A stretch of DNA of 64,000 nucleotides. It comes from Saprospiraceae bacterium. Lineage in GTDB: Bacteria > Bacteroidota > Bacteroidia > Chitinophagales > Saprospiraceae. The stretch covers positions 16,351 through 80,350 of the forward strand of contig JAEUUT010000060.1 of assembly GCA_016787415.1 (NCBI GenBank), in the 5' to 3' direction. Positions 1 through 8,332 of the stretch are shown in pieces. The notes beneath the pieces are model-generated. The model was not told the origin of the DNA, did not search any database, and was given only the letters and a program-made list of their open reading frames with translations. Every line of letters starts with the position of its first letter. Positions within the stretch are counted from its first letter, which is position 1. The position numbers were made by a program, and so were the translations under genes.

Positions 1-1088
1 AATTCGCGTTGTCCGCCGATCAACTGATACACCCTGCGCTCGGAAATACTGCCCAGTTCAGACAGCGCAATAGCCAGATAATCAAGAGGTAATGCCAGCG
101 GTTGCGCATGGAAATTGCCACCGGAAACAATCAAATCATCTTCCGGAAAAATATTCGGATTGTCCGTCACCGAATTGATTTCAACGGCCACCATGTGTTC
201 CACATGCGCCATGGCATCGCGACTGGCGCCGTGTACCTGTGGCACGCAACGGAACGCATAAGGATCTTGCACACTTGTTTTTTCAGTAGCAGCAATCTGA
301 CTGCCCTCCAGCATTTTTCGCAAGGTGGCCGCCGTGTTCAACTGTCCTTTGTGCGGGCGGACCTGATGAATATGTGCGTCAAGCGGCGAGAGCCGACAAT
401 TGAAAGCATCGTAGCCAATGGCTGCATTGAAATCGGCCAGATGTGCCAGGCGGCGGCTTTCCAGCAGGCACCAAACGGCATATGAGGCGGAAAACTGAGT
501 ACCGTTGAGCAGCGCCAGGGCTTCTTTTGCCTGAAAACGCAGCGGTTCCCAGCCTTTCAGTTTGAGTACCACATCCGAACGCTGCCGGCGGCCTTCGTAC
601 CACACCTCTCCCTGCCCAATGAGCGGCAGACTCAGGTGTGCCAGTGGCGCCAGGTCGCCGGAAGCGCCGAGCGAACCCAGTTCGTAAATGACCGGAAAAA
701 TGCCTTCGTTGTAAAAATCGATCAGGCGCTGCACCACTTCAACCCGCACGGCGCTGTGGCCATAAGCCAGGCTCTGCACCTTTAACAGCAACATGATGCG
801 CACGATTTCCTGCGGTACAATGTCGCCGGTGCCAGAGGCGTGGCTCACCACGAGGTTATACTGCAATTGCTCGATGTCTTCATCGGAAATGCGAATGTTG
901 CACAACGAACCGAAGCCGGTGTTGATGCCGTAATACAGTTCGTCCGATTGGGCAATTTTACGGTCGAGGTATTGGCGGCAGGCCCGGATACGCTCGGATG
1001 ATTCGTCGGACAATTGCAGCGGAACATGGCGGGAAAGAATTTCGCCTATTTTTTCAAGAGACAGGAGCGCAGGGCTGATCAGGTGCAC
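1..1088 (-). CDS. hutH: Histidine ammonia-lyase, C-terminus cut by window edge
   Basis: Deaminates L-histidine to urocanate, the first step of histidine degradation, in the cytoplasm. The reverse strand is open from 1088 to the left edge (362 residues). It shows the family signature YYGINTGFGSL, the MIO-forming triad Ala-Ser-Gly in GASGDLAPLAH, ALLNGTQ, and GGNFHAQPLALPLDYLAIA followed by SISERR. The Ser-His pair in VVSHASGTG is the one that favours histidine over tyrosine or phenylalanine. No ATG lies upstream. With the GTG at 1088-1086 the triad falls at residues 142-144, the numbering known for Pseudomonas putida HutH, which supports this start. About 140 C-terminal residues, including the QEDH region, lie outside the window. 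A TACCTTCG box lies upstream at 1134-1127. Confidence 0.93.
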   Translation of the reverse strand, partial: MHLISPALLSLEKIGEILSRHVPLQLSDESSERIRACRQYLDRKIAQSDELYYGINTGFGSLCNIRISDEDIEQLQYNLVVSHASGTGDIVPQEIVRIMLLLKVQSLAYGHSAVRVEVVQRLIDFYNEGIFPVIYELGSLGASGDLAPLAHLSLPLIGQGEVWYEGRRQRSDVVLKLKGWEPLRFQAKEALALLNGTQFSASYAVWCLLESRRLAHLADFNAAIGYDAFNCRLSPLDAHIHQVRPHKGQLNTAATLRKMLEGSQIAATEKTSVQDPYAFRCVPQVHGASRDAMAHVEHMVAVEINSVTDNPNIFPEDDLIVSGGNFHAQPLALPLDYLAIALSELGSISERRVYQLIGGQRE

Positions 1089-1126
1089 GGTCAGGTTAAG
1101 TTTGGTTAGGCTGTTAATTTGGGCCG

Positions 1127-1134
1127 CGAAGGTA
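1127..1134 (-). promoter_or_regulatory. Candidate -7 box for hutH
   Basis: On the minus strand this reads TACCTTCG, one mismatch from the Bacteroidota -7 consensus TAnnTTTG, about 38 nt before the GTG start. No clear -33 TTG was found. Confidence 0.4.
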
Positions 1135-1382
1135 CGCTTTCCGGCAGTAATCTGATACCCTGCTGCTGCCTGCGGCGATATACGACTTATTTCCAGCCCG
1201 TTAAAATTGATTTAAGACAGGTTAAACCGTGGTTAATGTATTTTGAGGGAAACATCCGACACGCAACACAAAGTATTGATAATCAATAAATTAAAAACAC
1301 CACACCAAAATACTTCTTTCACCCTATGCAACTTCCTGTCCCGAACTTACGTCAGAAGTCGGCGTTGAACATCCGAAACTCC

Positions 1383-1390
1383 TACTTTTG
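1383..1390 (+). promoter_or_regulatory. -7 box upstream of first Skp-like gene
   Basis: TACTTTTG matches TAnnTTTG exactly, with a TTG at 1365-1367 (15-bp gap) as the -33 element. The predicted leader to the ATG at 1461 is about 65 nt. Confidence 0.6.
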
Positions 1391-1460
1391 ACCCATCAAA
1401 AGCAGTTTGCAGGAGTTTCTTCCGCGCAATCAACCTTTACACAAATCAATTTACAAAGCC

Positions 1461-1976
1461 ATGATTAAAAGAATCGTTTCAACCACCTTGTTCGCCTTCG
1501 TGTTGTCTGCCTTTGCTTTTGCACAACGCATTGCTTTCGTGGATGTTACGGCCATTCTGGAAAGCCTCCCGGAATACCAGAAAGCACAGGAACAACTTGA
1601 CAAAATCGCTACCCAGTGGCGCCAGGAAATTGCCCAGGAGCAAGACCAGGTAAAAGGTATGTACAGCAAATACCAGGCTGAACAGGTGCTGCTCAGCGAG
1701 GATATGAAAAAACAGCGCGAAGACGAAATCATGAACAAAGAGAAAAGCGTACGCGAAAACCAGCGCACCAAATTTGGCCCGGAAGGCGCTTTGTTCAAAA
1801 AACGTGAAGAACTCATCAAACCCATTCAGGACAAGGTGTATGCCGCTATCCAGAAATTTGCCGAAGACAAAGGGTTTGAATTTATCTTCGAAAAAGGCAG
1901 CGCCTCGGGTATGTTGTATGCCGATAAACGCAACGACAAAACCGAAGACGTAAAGACTATGCTGAAAAAAGGATAG
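1461..1976 (+). CDS. OmpH/Skp-family periplasmic chaperone (first copy)
   Basis: Predicted periplasmic holdase for unfolded outer-membrane proteins (171 residues). It begins MIKRIVSTTLFAFVLSAFAF, a typical Sec signal peptide cut after residue ~20, then RIAFVDVTAILESLPEYQKA, the OmpH N-terminal strand and helix. A long charged coiled coil of about 90 residues follows (KMYSKYQAEQ, MKKQREDEIM), and then the returning segment PIQDKVYAAIQKFAEDKGFEF that closes the body. The ATG at 1461 is chosen over an upstream in-frame ATG at 1407 because the signal peptide starts there. It is followed by a second OmpH-like gene with an inverted repeat between them; such tandem skp-like pairs are common in Bacteroidota, often near bamA, which is not adjacent here. 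Confidence 0.9.
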   Translation: MIKRIVSTTLFAFVLSAFAFAQRIAFVDVTAILESLPEYQKAQEQLDKIATQWRQEIAQEQDQVKGMYSKYQAEQVLLSEDMKKQREDEIMNKEKSVRENQRTKFGPEGALFKKREELIKPIQDKVYAAIQKFAEDKGFEFIFEKGSASGMLYADKRNDKTEDVKTMLKKG

Positions 1977-2122
1977 CCCAAGGGGCAAGAGGCAAAGGGT
2001 AAAAGGCAAGAGGCAAGGGGCAAAGGGCAAGAGGCAAAAACGCAAAGCGCCCCCAAGCCACCTTATATTTTTGCCTCTTGCCCCTTGCTTCTTGCCCCTT
2101 GCCCCTTGGGCATTGCCTCTTG
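1977..2122. repeat. Inverted repeat built from GGCAAGAG-type phrases
   Basis: Directly after the TAG at 1976 a purine-rich run repeats variants of GGCAAGAG and GGCAAAGG about eight times (1977-2040). The pyrimidine-rich complement, variants of CTTGCCCC and CTTGCCTC, follows at 2070-2122, with ~30 bp between. The transcript could fold into a long imperfect hairpin ending near a T run at 2123-2128, so it may also terminate the upstream gene. The promoter of the next gene sits immediately after. Confidence 0.85.
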
Positions 2123-2141
2123 TTTTTTAAAACCCGCTTCA

Positions 2142-2149
2142 TACCTTTG
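2142..2149 (+). promoter_or_regulatory. -7 box upstream of second Skp-like gene
   Basis: TACCTTTG matches TAnnTTTG, with a TTG at 2120-2122 about 19 bp upstream and an ATG 24 nt downstream. This gives the second chaperone gene its own promoter. Confidence 0.6.
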
Positions 2150-2172
2150 CCCGACATTTCACTAAATTCACT

Positions 2173-2682
2173 ATGAAAAAAACAATTCTGCTGACCATCG
2201 CCCTGGCATTTGCCGCGGCTACAGGTTTCGCACAAAAATTTGGTTACTGCAACACCACTCAAATTCTCACCCTTATCCCTGAGGTGAAAGCCGCCGACAG
2301 CGATCTGAAGGCTTTCCAGACCCAACTCAATAAACGCGGTCAGGATATGGTAAAAACCCTGCAAGACAAGGATACGGAATTGCAGCGCAAAAAGGAACAG
2401 GGTACGATTTCACCCAATGACTACCAAACCCAGGCAACCAAACTGCAGGAAGAACAGGAAAAAATTTCCAAATACGAACAGGAAGTGATGGCACAAATGG
2501 CGCAAAAACGCGAAGAACTGTACAAACCCATCTTCGATCGTTTCAACAAAGCCATGAACGACGTTGCCAAAGAAAATGGTTTTTCACTCGTTTTTGACAC
2601 CAATGCTCAGGTGCTGCTCTACGCCGACGAATCGCTGGACGTGACGAAGCAGGTGAAAGCGAAATTGGGAATAAATAACTAA
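2173..2682 (+). CDS. OmpH/Skp-family periplasmic chaperone (second copy)
   Basis: Paralogue of the preceding gene (169 residues) with the same presumed role in delivering outer-membrane proteins. It has a signal peptide MKKTILLTIALAFAAATGFA, then QKFGYCNTTQILTLIPEVK, a charged coiled coil (about residues 45-115), and the closing segment PIFDRFNKAMNDVAKENGFS. The sequence is clearly diverged from its neighbour, so the duplication is old. The start is the only ATG that yields a signal peptide and lies 24 nt after its own -7 box. A phrased inverted repeat begins just after the TAA. Confidence 0.9.
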   Translation: MKKTILLTIALAFAAATGFAQKFGYCNTTQILTLIPEVKAADSDLKAFQTQLNKRGQDMVKTLQDKDTELQRKKEQGTISPNDYQTQATKLQEEQEKISKYEQEVMAQMAQKREELYKPIFDRFNKAMNDVAKENGFSLVFDTNAQVLLYADESLDVTKQVKAKLGINN

Positions 2683-2685
2683 AGT

Positions 2686-2876
2686 AGTCCTAAGTCGACA
2701 GTCCTAAGTCCTCAGTCCGTAGCGTACACGTAGTTACTCCCGGCATTCGTTAGTTAGTCTTGAGTCCTCAGTCTGTAGAGTACACCTAGTTTTTCTTAGC
2801 ATCTTTAATAACAAATGCCAAGAGTAACCAGGTGTACGCTACGGACTTAGGACTCAGGACTGTCGACTCAGGACTT
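2686..2876. repeat. Heptad-phrased inverted repeat with AGTCCTA units
   Basis: The left arm (2686-2742) is built of 7-bp phrases such as AGTCCTA and AGTCCTC, and ends in GTAGCGTACAC. A second partial direct copy lies at ~2754-2790 (GTAGAGTACACC). The right arm (2822-2876) is the reverse complement of the first, with about six differences over ~54 bp. An inner GGCATT/AATGCC pairing is also visible. The right arm runs into the 3' end of the S9 peptidase gene and contains its TGA stop. It is closely related to the repeat at 12511-12694. Confidence 0.9.
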
Positions 2877-4886
2877 CAAGTATTTCTCCAGCCATCCAAA
2901 AAACTCCCTTTGCCACAGCAAACTATTCTGCGGTTTGCTCATCCAGTGGCCTTCATCCGGGAAAGACAGAAAACGCGACGGAATACCGCGCAATTGAGCA
3001 GCCTGAAAGGCCTGCATACCTTCGCTGAAAGGAACCCGGAAATCCAGTTCGTTGTGAATGACTAAAATGGGTGTATCCCAGTTCTGCACATAGCGGTGCG
3101 GACTGTCGGTCTGGTACATTTTTGGAACGGGCGTTTGCCAGTAAGCCCCTTCAAAATCGTAGTGCGGGAACCACACTTCTTCCGTGGTACCATAAAAACT
3201 CTCCAGATTGAACAAGCCGCAGTGAGCAATAAACGTCTTGAAACGTTTCTGGTGGTTGCCAGCCAACCAATACACGGCATATCCACCGAAACTGGCGCCA
3301 ACAGCCCCTATTCGGCTGGCGTCTACAAATGGCTCTTTGGCAATGGCATCGGTGGCCGAGAGGTAATCTTTCATGGCGTCGCCCCATTTGCCTGTGATAG
3401 CATCGTTCCAGGCTTGTCCCGAACCCGGCATGCCACGTCGGCAAGGCGCCACCACTACGTATCCCTGTGCCGCCATAAGCGATAAATTCCAGCGATAGGA
3501 AAAGAACTGACTGAGGGCCGACTGCGGGCCGCCCTGGCAGTAAATAATGGCTGGATATTTTTTAGTCGGATCAAAATCGGGTGGCAGCACCACCCAAACA
3601 TTCATGTCCTTGCCATCGAAGGTTTTGACCGTGCGGCGCTCTACTTTGCTTTTTGAAATACTTTTCCAGGGGTTTTCCGTTACAAACGACATCTGTCGCA
3701 TAGCGCCGTTGACCGTGCTTACCACATACACTTCCGCCGGAGCCGTCATGGAAATACGCGTTGCAATCAGTTCATTTCCACCCAGTTTGAAATTGGTAAT
3801 GTCATGGGTACCATCGGTGATACGACGTATTTTTTTATCCTGCAAGCGGTATTCATAAATCTGGTAGGTGAAATTTTCCGAACTGAGGAAATAAATCACC
3901 TTGCCATCGGCCGACCACACCGGGTGGTTCATTTCATATGTCCACGTGGCCGAAAGTTCTTCGGTTTGTTGTGTTTCCAGGTTGAGCATCATCAGGCGTG
4001 AGCGGTCGGCTTCGTAACCCGGCCGGGCCATGCTGTTCCAGAGCAGGTATTTGCCGTCGGGCGAAAACACCGGATCGCGGTCGTATCCCGGGTTCAGTTG
4101 GGTAAAGTTGAGGGTTTTACCCGAAGCAATTTCGTAAGCGTACAGGTCGCTATTGGTACTCTGGGCTTCTTTTGTGCCGTTCAGTTTTCGGCAGGTATAA
4201 ATGATCCATTTCCCGTTGGGGCTCCAGGTGATTTGTTCCATACCCCCATCCGGCGTCAGTGGGCTGTCGAAACGCTCGTTTCCCTGAATATTGATGGGCG
4301 CGCCGGAAAATTTTCCATTGCTGTAACCCACATAAAAGACATTGCTGTACGCATAGTCGTGCCACGATTTCCAGTGCCGGTACAAAAGCCCATCGGAAAT
4401 GCGGCCGCTGGCTTTGGGCAAATCCGGGTAACGGTCGACTGTGTTTTGATCGAGTTTTACATCCTGGGCAAAAAGAATGGATTTTCCATCCGGTGAGTAG
4501 TGAAACCCATTGATTTCAAGGTCGCTCACCTGCGCAATCATGGATGGGCCTTCCACATTGACTTCATGCAGTTTCCCGTCGCGCAGGAAGCCTATTTTTT
4601 TCCCATCAGGCCGGAATTCAGCATCCGAACTGGTTTCATCCGGGTCGGTCAGGGCGCGGGTAACGCCGGTTTTTATTTCCAGCAGGTACAACACCCGGCT
4701 ACCTTTATTGGTGGGTACGTCATAGCGTTGTACGCCGTACAGGGCGTATTTTCCATCCGGGGAAACATCCTCCAGCCCTACCCTTCCGATAGTCCAGAGC
4801 AGTTCCGGTGTGAGTTTCTGTTGGGCATTAGTCGGGAAGGCATCTGACAGCATAATGAAGAGGGATAAAAAAAGTAGTCGATACAT
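2868..4886 (-). CDS. S9-family serine peptidase (prolyl oligopeptidase / acylaminoacyl-peptidase type)
   Basis: Exported peptidase of 672 residues, expected to cleave oligopeptides in the periplasm. It starts MYRLLFLSLFIMLSDAFPTN, a signal peptide ending at AQ. Residues ~40-400 form a WD40/TolB-like propeller with repeats such as DVSPDGKYALYGV, YSPDGKSILFAQD and FSPDGKYLLWNS. The C-terminal alpha/beta hydrolase carries the nucleophile elbow GASFGGYA (Ser532), Asp615 in NELDFRVP and His647 in DEGHWM, so the triad is intact. The last two codons and the TGA stop lie inside the intergenic inverted repeat, so the extreme C-terminus may have been reset by repeat insertion. It is divergent from the MIP channel gene; a CATTTTTG box upstream is a plausible promoter. 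Exact substrate preference cannot be read from sequence. Confidence 0.93.
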   Translation of the reverse strand: MYRLLFLSLFIMLSDAFPTNAQQKLTPELLWTIGRVGLEDVSPDGKYALYGVQRYDVPTNKGSRVLYLLEIKTGVTRALTDPDETSSDAEFRPDGKKIGFLRDGKLHEVNVEGPSMIAQVSDLEINGFHYSPDGKSILFAQDVKLDQNTVDRYPDLPKASGRISDGLLYRHWKSWHDYAYSNVFYVGYSNGKFSGAPINIQGNERFDSPLTPDGGMEQITWSPNGKWIIYTCRKLNGTKEAQSTNSDLYAYEIASGKTLNFTQLNPGYDRDPVFSPDGKYLLWNSMARPGYEADRSRLMMLNLETQQTEELSATWTYEMNHPVWSADGKVIYFLSSENFTYQIYEYRLQDKKIRRITDGTHDITNFKLGGNELIATRISMTAPAEVYVVSTVNGAMRQMSFVTENPWKSISKSKVERRTVKTFDGKDMNVWVVLPPDFDPTKKYPAIIYCQGGPQSALSQFFSYRWNLSLMAAQGYVVVAPCRRGMPGSGQAWNDAITGKWGDAMKDYLSATDAIAKEPFVDASRIGAVGASFGGYAVYWLAGNHQKRFKTFIAHCGLFNLESFYGTTEEVWFPHYDFEGAYWQTPVPKMYQTDSPHRYVQNWDTPILVIHNELDFRVPFSEGMQAFQAAQLRGIPSRFLSFPDEGHWMSKPQNSLLWQREFFGWLEKYLKS

Positions 4887-4963
4887 GGTGTTGTTTTTAT
4901 GGTTTGGAATGTGGATTTCATTTTACATTCGTCCGGCAAAAATGCACCTAATTTTTATCGCTC

Positions 4964-5611
4964 ATGCATAAATATCTGACGGAACTCTTCGGCGTATTTT
5001 TCCTGGCATTGATTTCCATTTTGGCTACCACCGGCAATTACACAGCGCTGGCGCCGCTGGCTATGGGCGCGGCTTTGACAGCACTCACGGGCGTGGCACG
5101 CGACATTTCCGGCGCTCATTTTAACCCGGTAGTATCTATGGCAGCATTTATCCGGGGAAAAATCGACCGAATCGACATTTTGTACTATGTCATTGCACAG
5201 GTATTGGGCGGTATTCTGGCCGGCACAGTGGCCGTTTTTCTGACGGAAAGCAGCCTGAGTTCTATTCCGGAAATCGAGCCCCGGCAAAATGCGGGACTGC
5301 CAGCCACTGTAGCAGAATTTCTCGGCGCTTTTGCCTGGACGATGGTGGCGCTCAGTGCTTTGGTGAAATCGGACAAAAGCCCACGAGGCGGTTTTTTGCT
5401 TGGACTGACCGTGTTGGCCCTGGGCATTGCGCTGCGTGACATCAGCGGGGCTGTATTCAATCCTGCGCTCGCAGTGTCCTGGATGATTTCGGGTATGGCC
5501 TTCTGGGCCGATTTGCCGGTGTACATCATCGGCCCATTGCTGGGGGCGGCCGCTGCGGCGTCTGTTTTTTACCTGATAGAAAAAATACCGGCCGACGAGT
5601 TTAATATTTGA
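4964..5611 (+). CDS. MIP-family (aquaporin/glyceroporin-like) channel
   Basis: Inner-membrane channel of 215 residues, the usual size for bacterial MIPs, with six hydrophobic segments and two half-helices. The first NPA-type motif is GAHFNPVVSM (about residues 45-54) and the second is GAVFNPALAV (about 163-172). In water and glycerol channels the residue after the second NPA is normally an arginine that lines the selectivity filter; here it is leucine, and the first motif is NPV. Transport specificity may therefore be altered, for example relaxed exclusion of larger neutral solutes; this is inference. It overlaps the convergent nuclease gene by 11 nt. A TACATTCG box lies ~40 nt upstream. Confidence 0.88.
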   Translation: MHKYLTELFGVFFLALISILATTGNYTALAPLAMGAALTALTGVARDISGAHFNPVVSMAAFIRGKIDRIDILYYVIAQVLGGILAGTVAVFLTESSLSSIPEIEPRQNAGLPATVAEFLGAFAWTMVALSALVKSDKSPRGGFLLGLTVLALGIALRDISGAVFNPALAVSWMISGMAFWADLPVYIIGPLLGAAAAASVFYLIEKIPADEFNI

Positions 5612-6983
5612 CCACGCGAAGGCCTTTTTTGGACTCCTGAAAAACGCGAATAATTCGCGCTGCATCCGGGTCGTAGGTGGCAGGCGGTGTGAGCGTTTCC
5701 AACAAATCTTCCACGCTGTTGAACCCTGCATCCTGTTCGATGTAGCCGAAGCCGATAAAATAGCCGTCGCGCACGCCAATGACGGCTTTTTCAGTTTCGG
5801 TGCGCCCCTGATCGATCAGAAAATAACTGCCAGACAAACGTTTATTGAGTGTTTGCAGGGCCAATTCAACACGTTCGTTGTAAGATTCCGGTGACTCTTC
5901 TCCGATGCAGGCGCCTTTGCATTTTTTGATAGAATAATGAAAACAGGCACGGTCAGAAGCGTCCAGGTTGCTCAGTCGATAGCACAATTCGAACTGCCGC
6001 ACCACACTTTGCAGGTGCATGCGCGCACTGTCGACCTTGGGGTAGTCGGACACCAGTTCCAGTTGGCGGGCATTTTTGCCGGTTCGTTTCCCTACGGCAA
6101 AACAGCGATAACCATTCTGGTCGGTGTAGGTGTAAATACAGCCAGAAAAATTGCGGATGCGTTGCGCCCTGTTCACCGGCGGCAGCAGGCGTTTTATTTC
6201 GGCGCTTTCGTGCAACAGGGCCACCAGTTCGCTGCCAGTCACTTCATAACTGATGTCGGCCACGCCATTGCGCAGTTTTTCGCCTTTCGGAGTGAAATCG
6301 GCGAAGTGTTCGAACAGGCGTTTGCGGATGTTCAGGCTTTTACCCACATAAATGACATTGCCTTTTTCGTCGTGCAAGTAATACACGCCGCAGCGCTCGG
6401 GCACTAAATGCAGGCGTTCGAGTGTGATATTTTTCGGAAGTTTGGTTTCCTTTATGCCGTGATCTATGAATTGGCGGAGGGCGTCTCCCTGCTGGGCGGC
6501 CAGGATGCGTTCGAACAAGGACACCGTAGCCAGGGTATCATCGAGTGCGCGGTGGCTGCGTTCGGCATGAATGCCGAAATGGCGTTTCAGGTTGCTCAGG
6601 CTATAACTGGGAAGGCCGGGAAATACCTTGCGCGCCATTCGTACGGTGCACAGTTGTTTGCGGGTGTAGGGAAATCCGAGCCGGGCAAATTCTTCCCGCA
6701 AAAAACTGTAATCAAACGATACATTGTGGGCCACAAAAATGGCGCCTTCGGTCATTTGTACGATCTGTTTAGCCACTTCGAAGAAACGTGGGGCCTGTGC
6801 CACCATGTCGTCGGAAATTCCGGTGAGTTGGGTAATGCTCCAGGGGATACTTCGTTCCGGGTTGAGCAGGGTCGAAAATGTATCGACGACGCGTTGCCCG
6901 TCGTGCAAAACGATGGCAATTTCGGTAATGCGTTCGTACCGGGCCTGACCTCCGGTGGTTTCTACGTCTACAATGGCATACAC
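5601..6983 (-). CDS. DnaQ-type 3'-5' exonuclease fused to GIY-YIG nuclease domain
   Basis: 460-residue two-domain nuclease, probably acting in DNA repair or end trimming. The N-terminal DEDDh exonuclease shows Asp6 and Glu8 in DVETTGG, Asp91 in HNVSFDY and His144/Asp149 in SHRALDDT, so all catalytic residues are present. The GIY-YIG domain follows at about 197-228 (GVYYL, IYVGKS, KRLFEHF), as in UvrC and Cho. A cysteine-bearing region (CYRLSNLDASDRACFHYSIK) resembles the equivalent part of UvrC/Cho. This fusion is known in Bacteroidota and Actinobacteria. I use the GTG at 6983 because it begins the conserved MYAIVD core and lies 56 nt after a perfect TATTTTTG box; an upstream ATG at 7151 would put 56 non-conserved residues in front and overlap the next gene. 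Confidence 0.9.
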   Translation of the reverse strand: MYAIVDVETTGGQARYERITEIAIVLHDGQRVVDTFSTLLNPERSIPWSITQLTGISDDMVAQAPRFFEVAKQIVQMTEGAIFVAHNVSFDYSFLREEFARLGFPYTRKQLCTVRMARKVFPGLPSYSLSNLKRHFGIHAERSHRALDDTLATVSLFERILAAQQGDALRQFIDHGIKETKLPKNITLERLHLVPERCGVYYLHDEKGNVIYVGKSLNIRKRLFEHFADFTPKGEKLRNGVADISYEVTGSELVALLHESAEIKRLLPPVNRAQRIRNFSGCIYTYTDQNGYRCFAVGKRTGKNARQLELVSDYPKVDSARMHLQSVVRQFELCYRLSNLDASDRACFHYSIKKCKGACIGEESPESYNERVELALQTLNKRLSGSYFLIDQGRTETEKAVIGVRDGYFIGFGYIEQDAGFNSVEDLLETLTPPATYDPDAARIIRVFQESKKGLRVVKY

Positions 6984-7038
6984 GGCTCGATCATGTTTAA
7001 GGTGAAATCCGTCTCCTGTTTGGCGCCGTTCAGAGCAG

Positions 7039-7046
7039 CAAAAATA
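7039..7046 (-). promoter_or_regulatory. -7 box for the DnaQ/GIY-YIG gene
   Basis: The minus strand reads TATTTTTG, an exact TAnnTTTG match. It lies inside the longer possible ORF (start 7151) and so argues for the GTG start at 6983. Confidence 0.55.
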
Positions 7047-7066
7047 AAGCAGTAAACACGAATTGT

Positions 7067-8281
7067 TTGAAAAAGTCGGTTTTGAATTTTTTTTATTTGG
7101 AATTTTTCCCGGGCATGGTCGCCTGGTTGTGGTGTACTGTTGCTTTTTCACAAGTGCAAAGCATTGGCAGTCAGCGTATTGTTGTAGGGGCAGAACAAAC
7201 CCAGGCGCTGTTGCACCTGATTTGCGACAAGCAAACCGCGCTGGTGGTCAATCACTCTTCCCTCGTTGGAACGACGCATTTGGTGGATACACTGTACGAC
7301 CTGGGTTGTTGCATCGACCGGATTCTGGCGCCGGAGCACGGGTTTCGGGGCGGCGAAGATGCCGGCGTCACCGTTCGCGACGATGTAGATACCCGAACAG
7401 GCATACCTATCGTTTCGCTGTATGGAAAAAAGAAAAAACCCGCCTGCGAAGACCTGGAAGGCATCGACGTGGTGGTGTTTGATATTCAGGATGTGGGCGC
7501 CCGTTTCTACACCTATATTAGTACGATGTTTTACATCATGGAGGCATGCGCCGAGCAGGGGAAACAGGTGATCGTGCTCGATCGGCCCAATCCGAACGGA
7601 CATTATGTTGACGGGCCTGTGCTCGATATGCGCTATTCTTCGTTTGTGGGTATTGCCCCTATTCCGGTGGTGCATGGCTGTACAGTAGGCGAACTGGCGC
7701 GGCTATTTGCCGGAGAATACTGGATTGGTTCGGCGCAAGAACTTGATTTACAGGTGATTCCATGTTTGAATTACACGCACCACACGCCTTATGATCTGCC
7801 GGTAAAACCCTCTCCCAACCTTCCCAATACGCGTGCTGCGCTGCTTTACCCATCGCTGTGTTTTTTTGAAGGAACAGACGTGAGCATCGGCCGCGGCACT
7901 CCAGCGCCGTTTCAGATGGTGGGGCATCCGGATTTTCAGGAAGGGAGTTACTCATTTATTCCAACGGCGGGGTATGCTGCGCGGAACCCGCCACAGGAAG
8001 GAAAAACGTGCTGGGGAATCGATTTGAGAAATACTTCCATGGATAGTCTGCGCCGGGATACTGCGTTGAATTTGCGATATTTGTTCGAGTTTTTTGATTG
8101 CCTGCCCGGCCGGGAGTCGTTTTTTCTTAAAAATCATTTTTTTGATCTGTTGGCAGGCAACAGCACCTGGCGCGAACAAATGATGGCCGGAAAAACCGAA
8201 GCGGAAATTCGTGCAGGCTGGCAATACGACCTCTCGCTGTTCAAGGCCATTCGTAAAAAATACCTCCTTTACCCCGATTAA
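7067..8281 (+). CDS. DUF1343 protein, NamZ-type exo-beta-N-acetylmuramidase
   Basis: 404-residue secreted protein of the DUF1343 family (GH171), whose characterised member NamZ removes terminal MurNAc from peptidoglycan fragments; a role in wall recycling is inferred from the family. An N-terminal hydrophobic stretch ending AWLWCTVAFSQ acts as a signal peptide. Conserved blocks: LVVNHSSLVG, ILAPEHGFRGGEDAGVTV, PIVSLYGKKKKP, VVFDIQDVGARFYTYIST and VIVLDRPNPNGHYVDGPVLD. Length is normal. An internal ATG at 7115 would leave a very short signal, so 7067 is kept. Its TAA is followed without a gap by a pyrimidine-rich repeat and then by yraN in the same reading frame. Confidence 0.9.
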   Translation: MKKSVLNFFYLEFFPGMVAWLWCTVAFSQVQSIGSQRIVVGAEQTQALLHLICDKQTALVVNHSSLVGTTHLVDTLYDLGCCIDRILAPEHGFRGGEDAGVTVRDDVDTRTGIPIVSLYGKKKKPACEDLEGIDVVVFDIQDVGARFYTYISTMFYIMEACAEQGKQVIVLDRPNPNGHYVDGPVLDMRYSSFVGIAPIPVVHGCTVGELARLFAGEYWIGSAQELDLQVIPCLNYTHHTPYDLPVKPSPNLPNTRAALLYPSLCFFEGTDVSIGRGTPAPFQMVGHPDFQEGSYSFIPTAGYAARNPPQEGKTCWGIDLRNTSMDSLRRDTALNLRYLFEFFDCLPGRESFFLKNHFFDLLAGNSTWREQMMAGKTEAEIRAGWQYDLSLFKAIRKKYLLYPD

Positions 8282-8332
8282 ACCACCTCTCGCTTCTCAC
8301 CTCTCACTTCTCACTTCTCACTTCCCACCTCT
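8282..8332. repeat. Tandem CTCACTT/CACTTCT pyrimidine repeat at the yraN 5' end
   Basis: 51 bp made of 7-bp phrases such as CTCACTT with a few variants (ACCTCTC, CTTCCCA). It fills the whole space between the DUF1343 stop and the first conserved yraN codons. Its reverse complement, GAGAGGTGAG-type phrases, recurs at 18021-18075, so the two belong to one family in opposite orientations. No second arm is visible here. Confidence 0.8.

Larger units (their letters stand above)
1089..1460. other. Divergent intergenic region, hutH / skp-like gene
   Basis: This 372-bp non-coding stretch separates two divergent genes. It holds one candidate promoter for each side (1134-1127 minus; 1383-1390 plus) and an AT-rich central part. 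I see no RNA gene, repeat or ORF. An in-frame extension of the downstream gene back to 1407 would place its start right after the promoter and lacks family similarity. Confidence 0.6.

Noticed and set aside
1478..2364. Minus-strand ORFs of 124-188 codons opposite the Skp-like genes
   Set aside because: Shadows of the coiled-coil genes and of the GGCAAGAG repeat (Leu-Pro-Leu strings).
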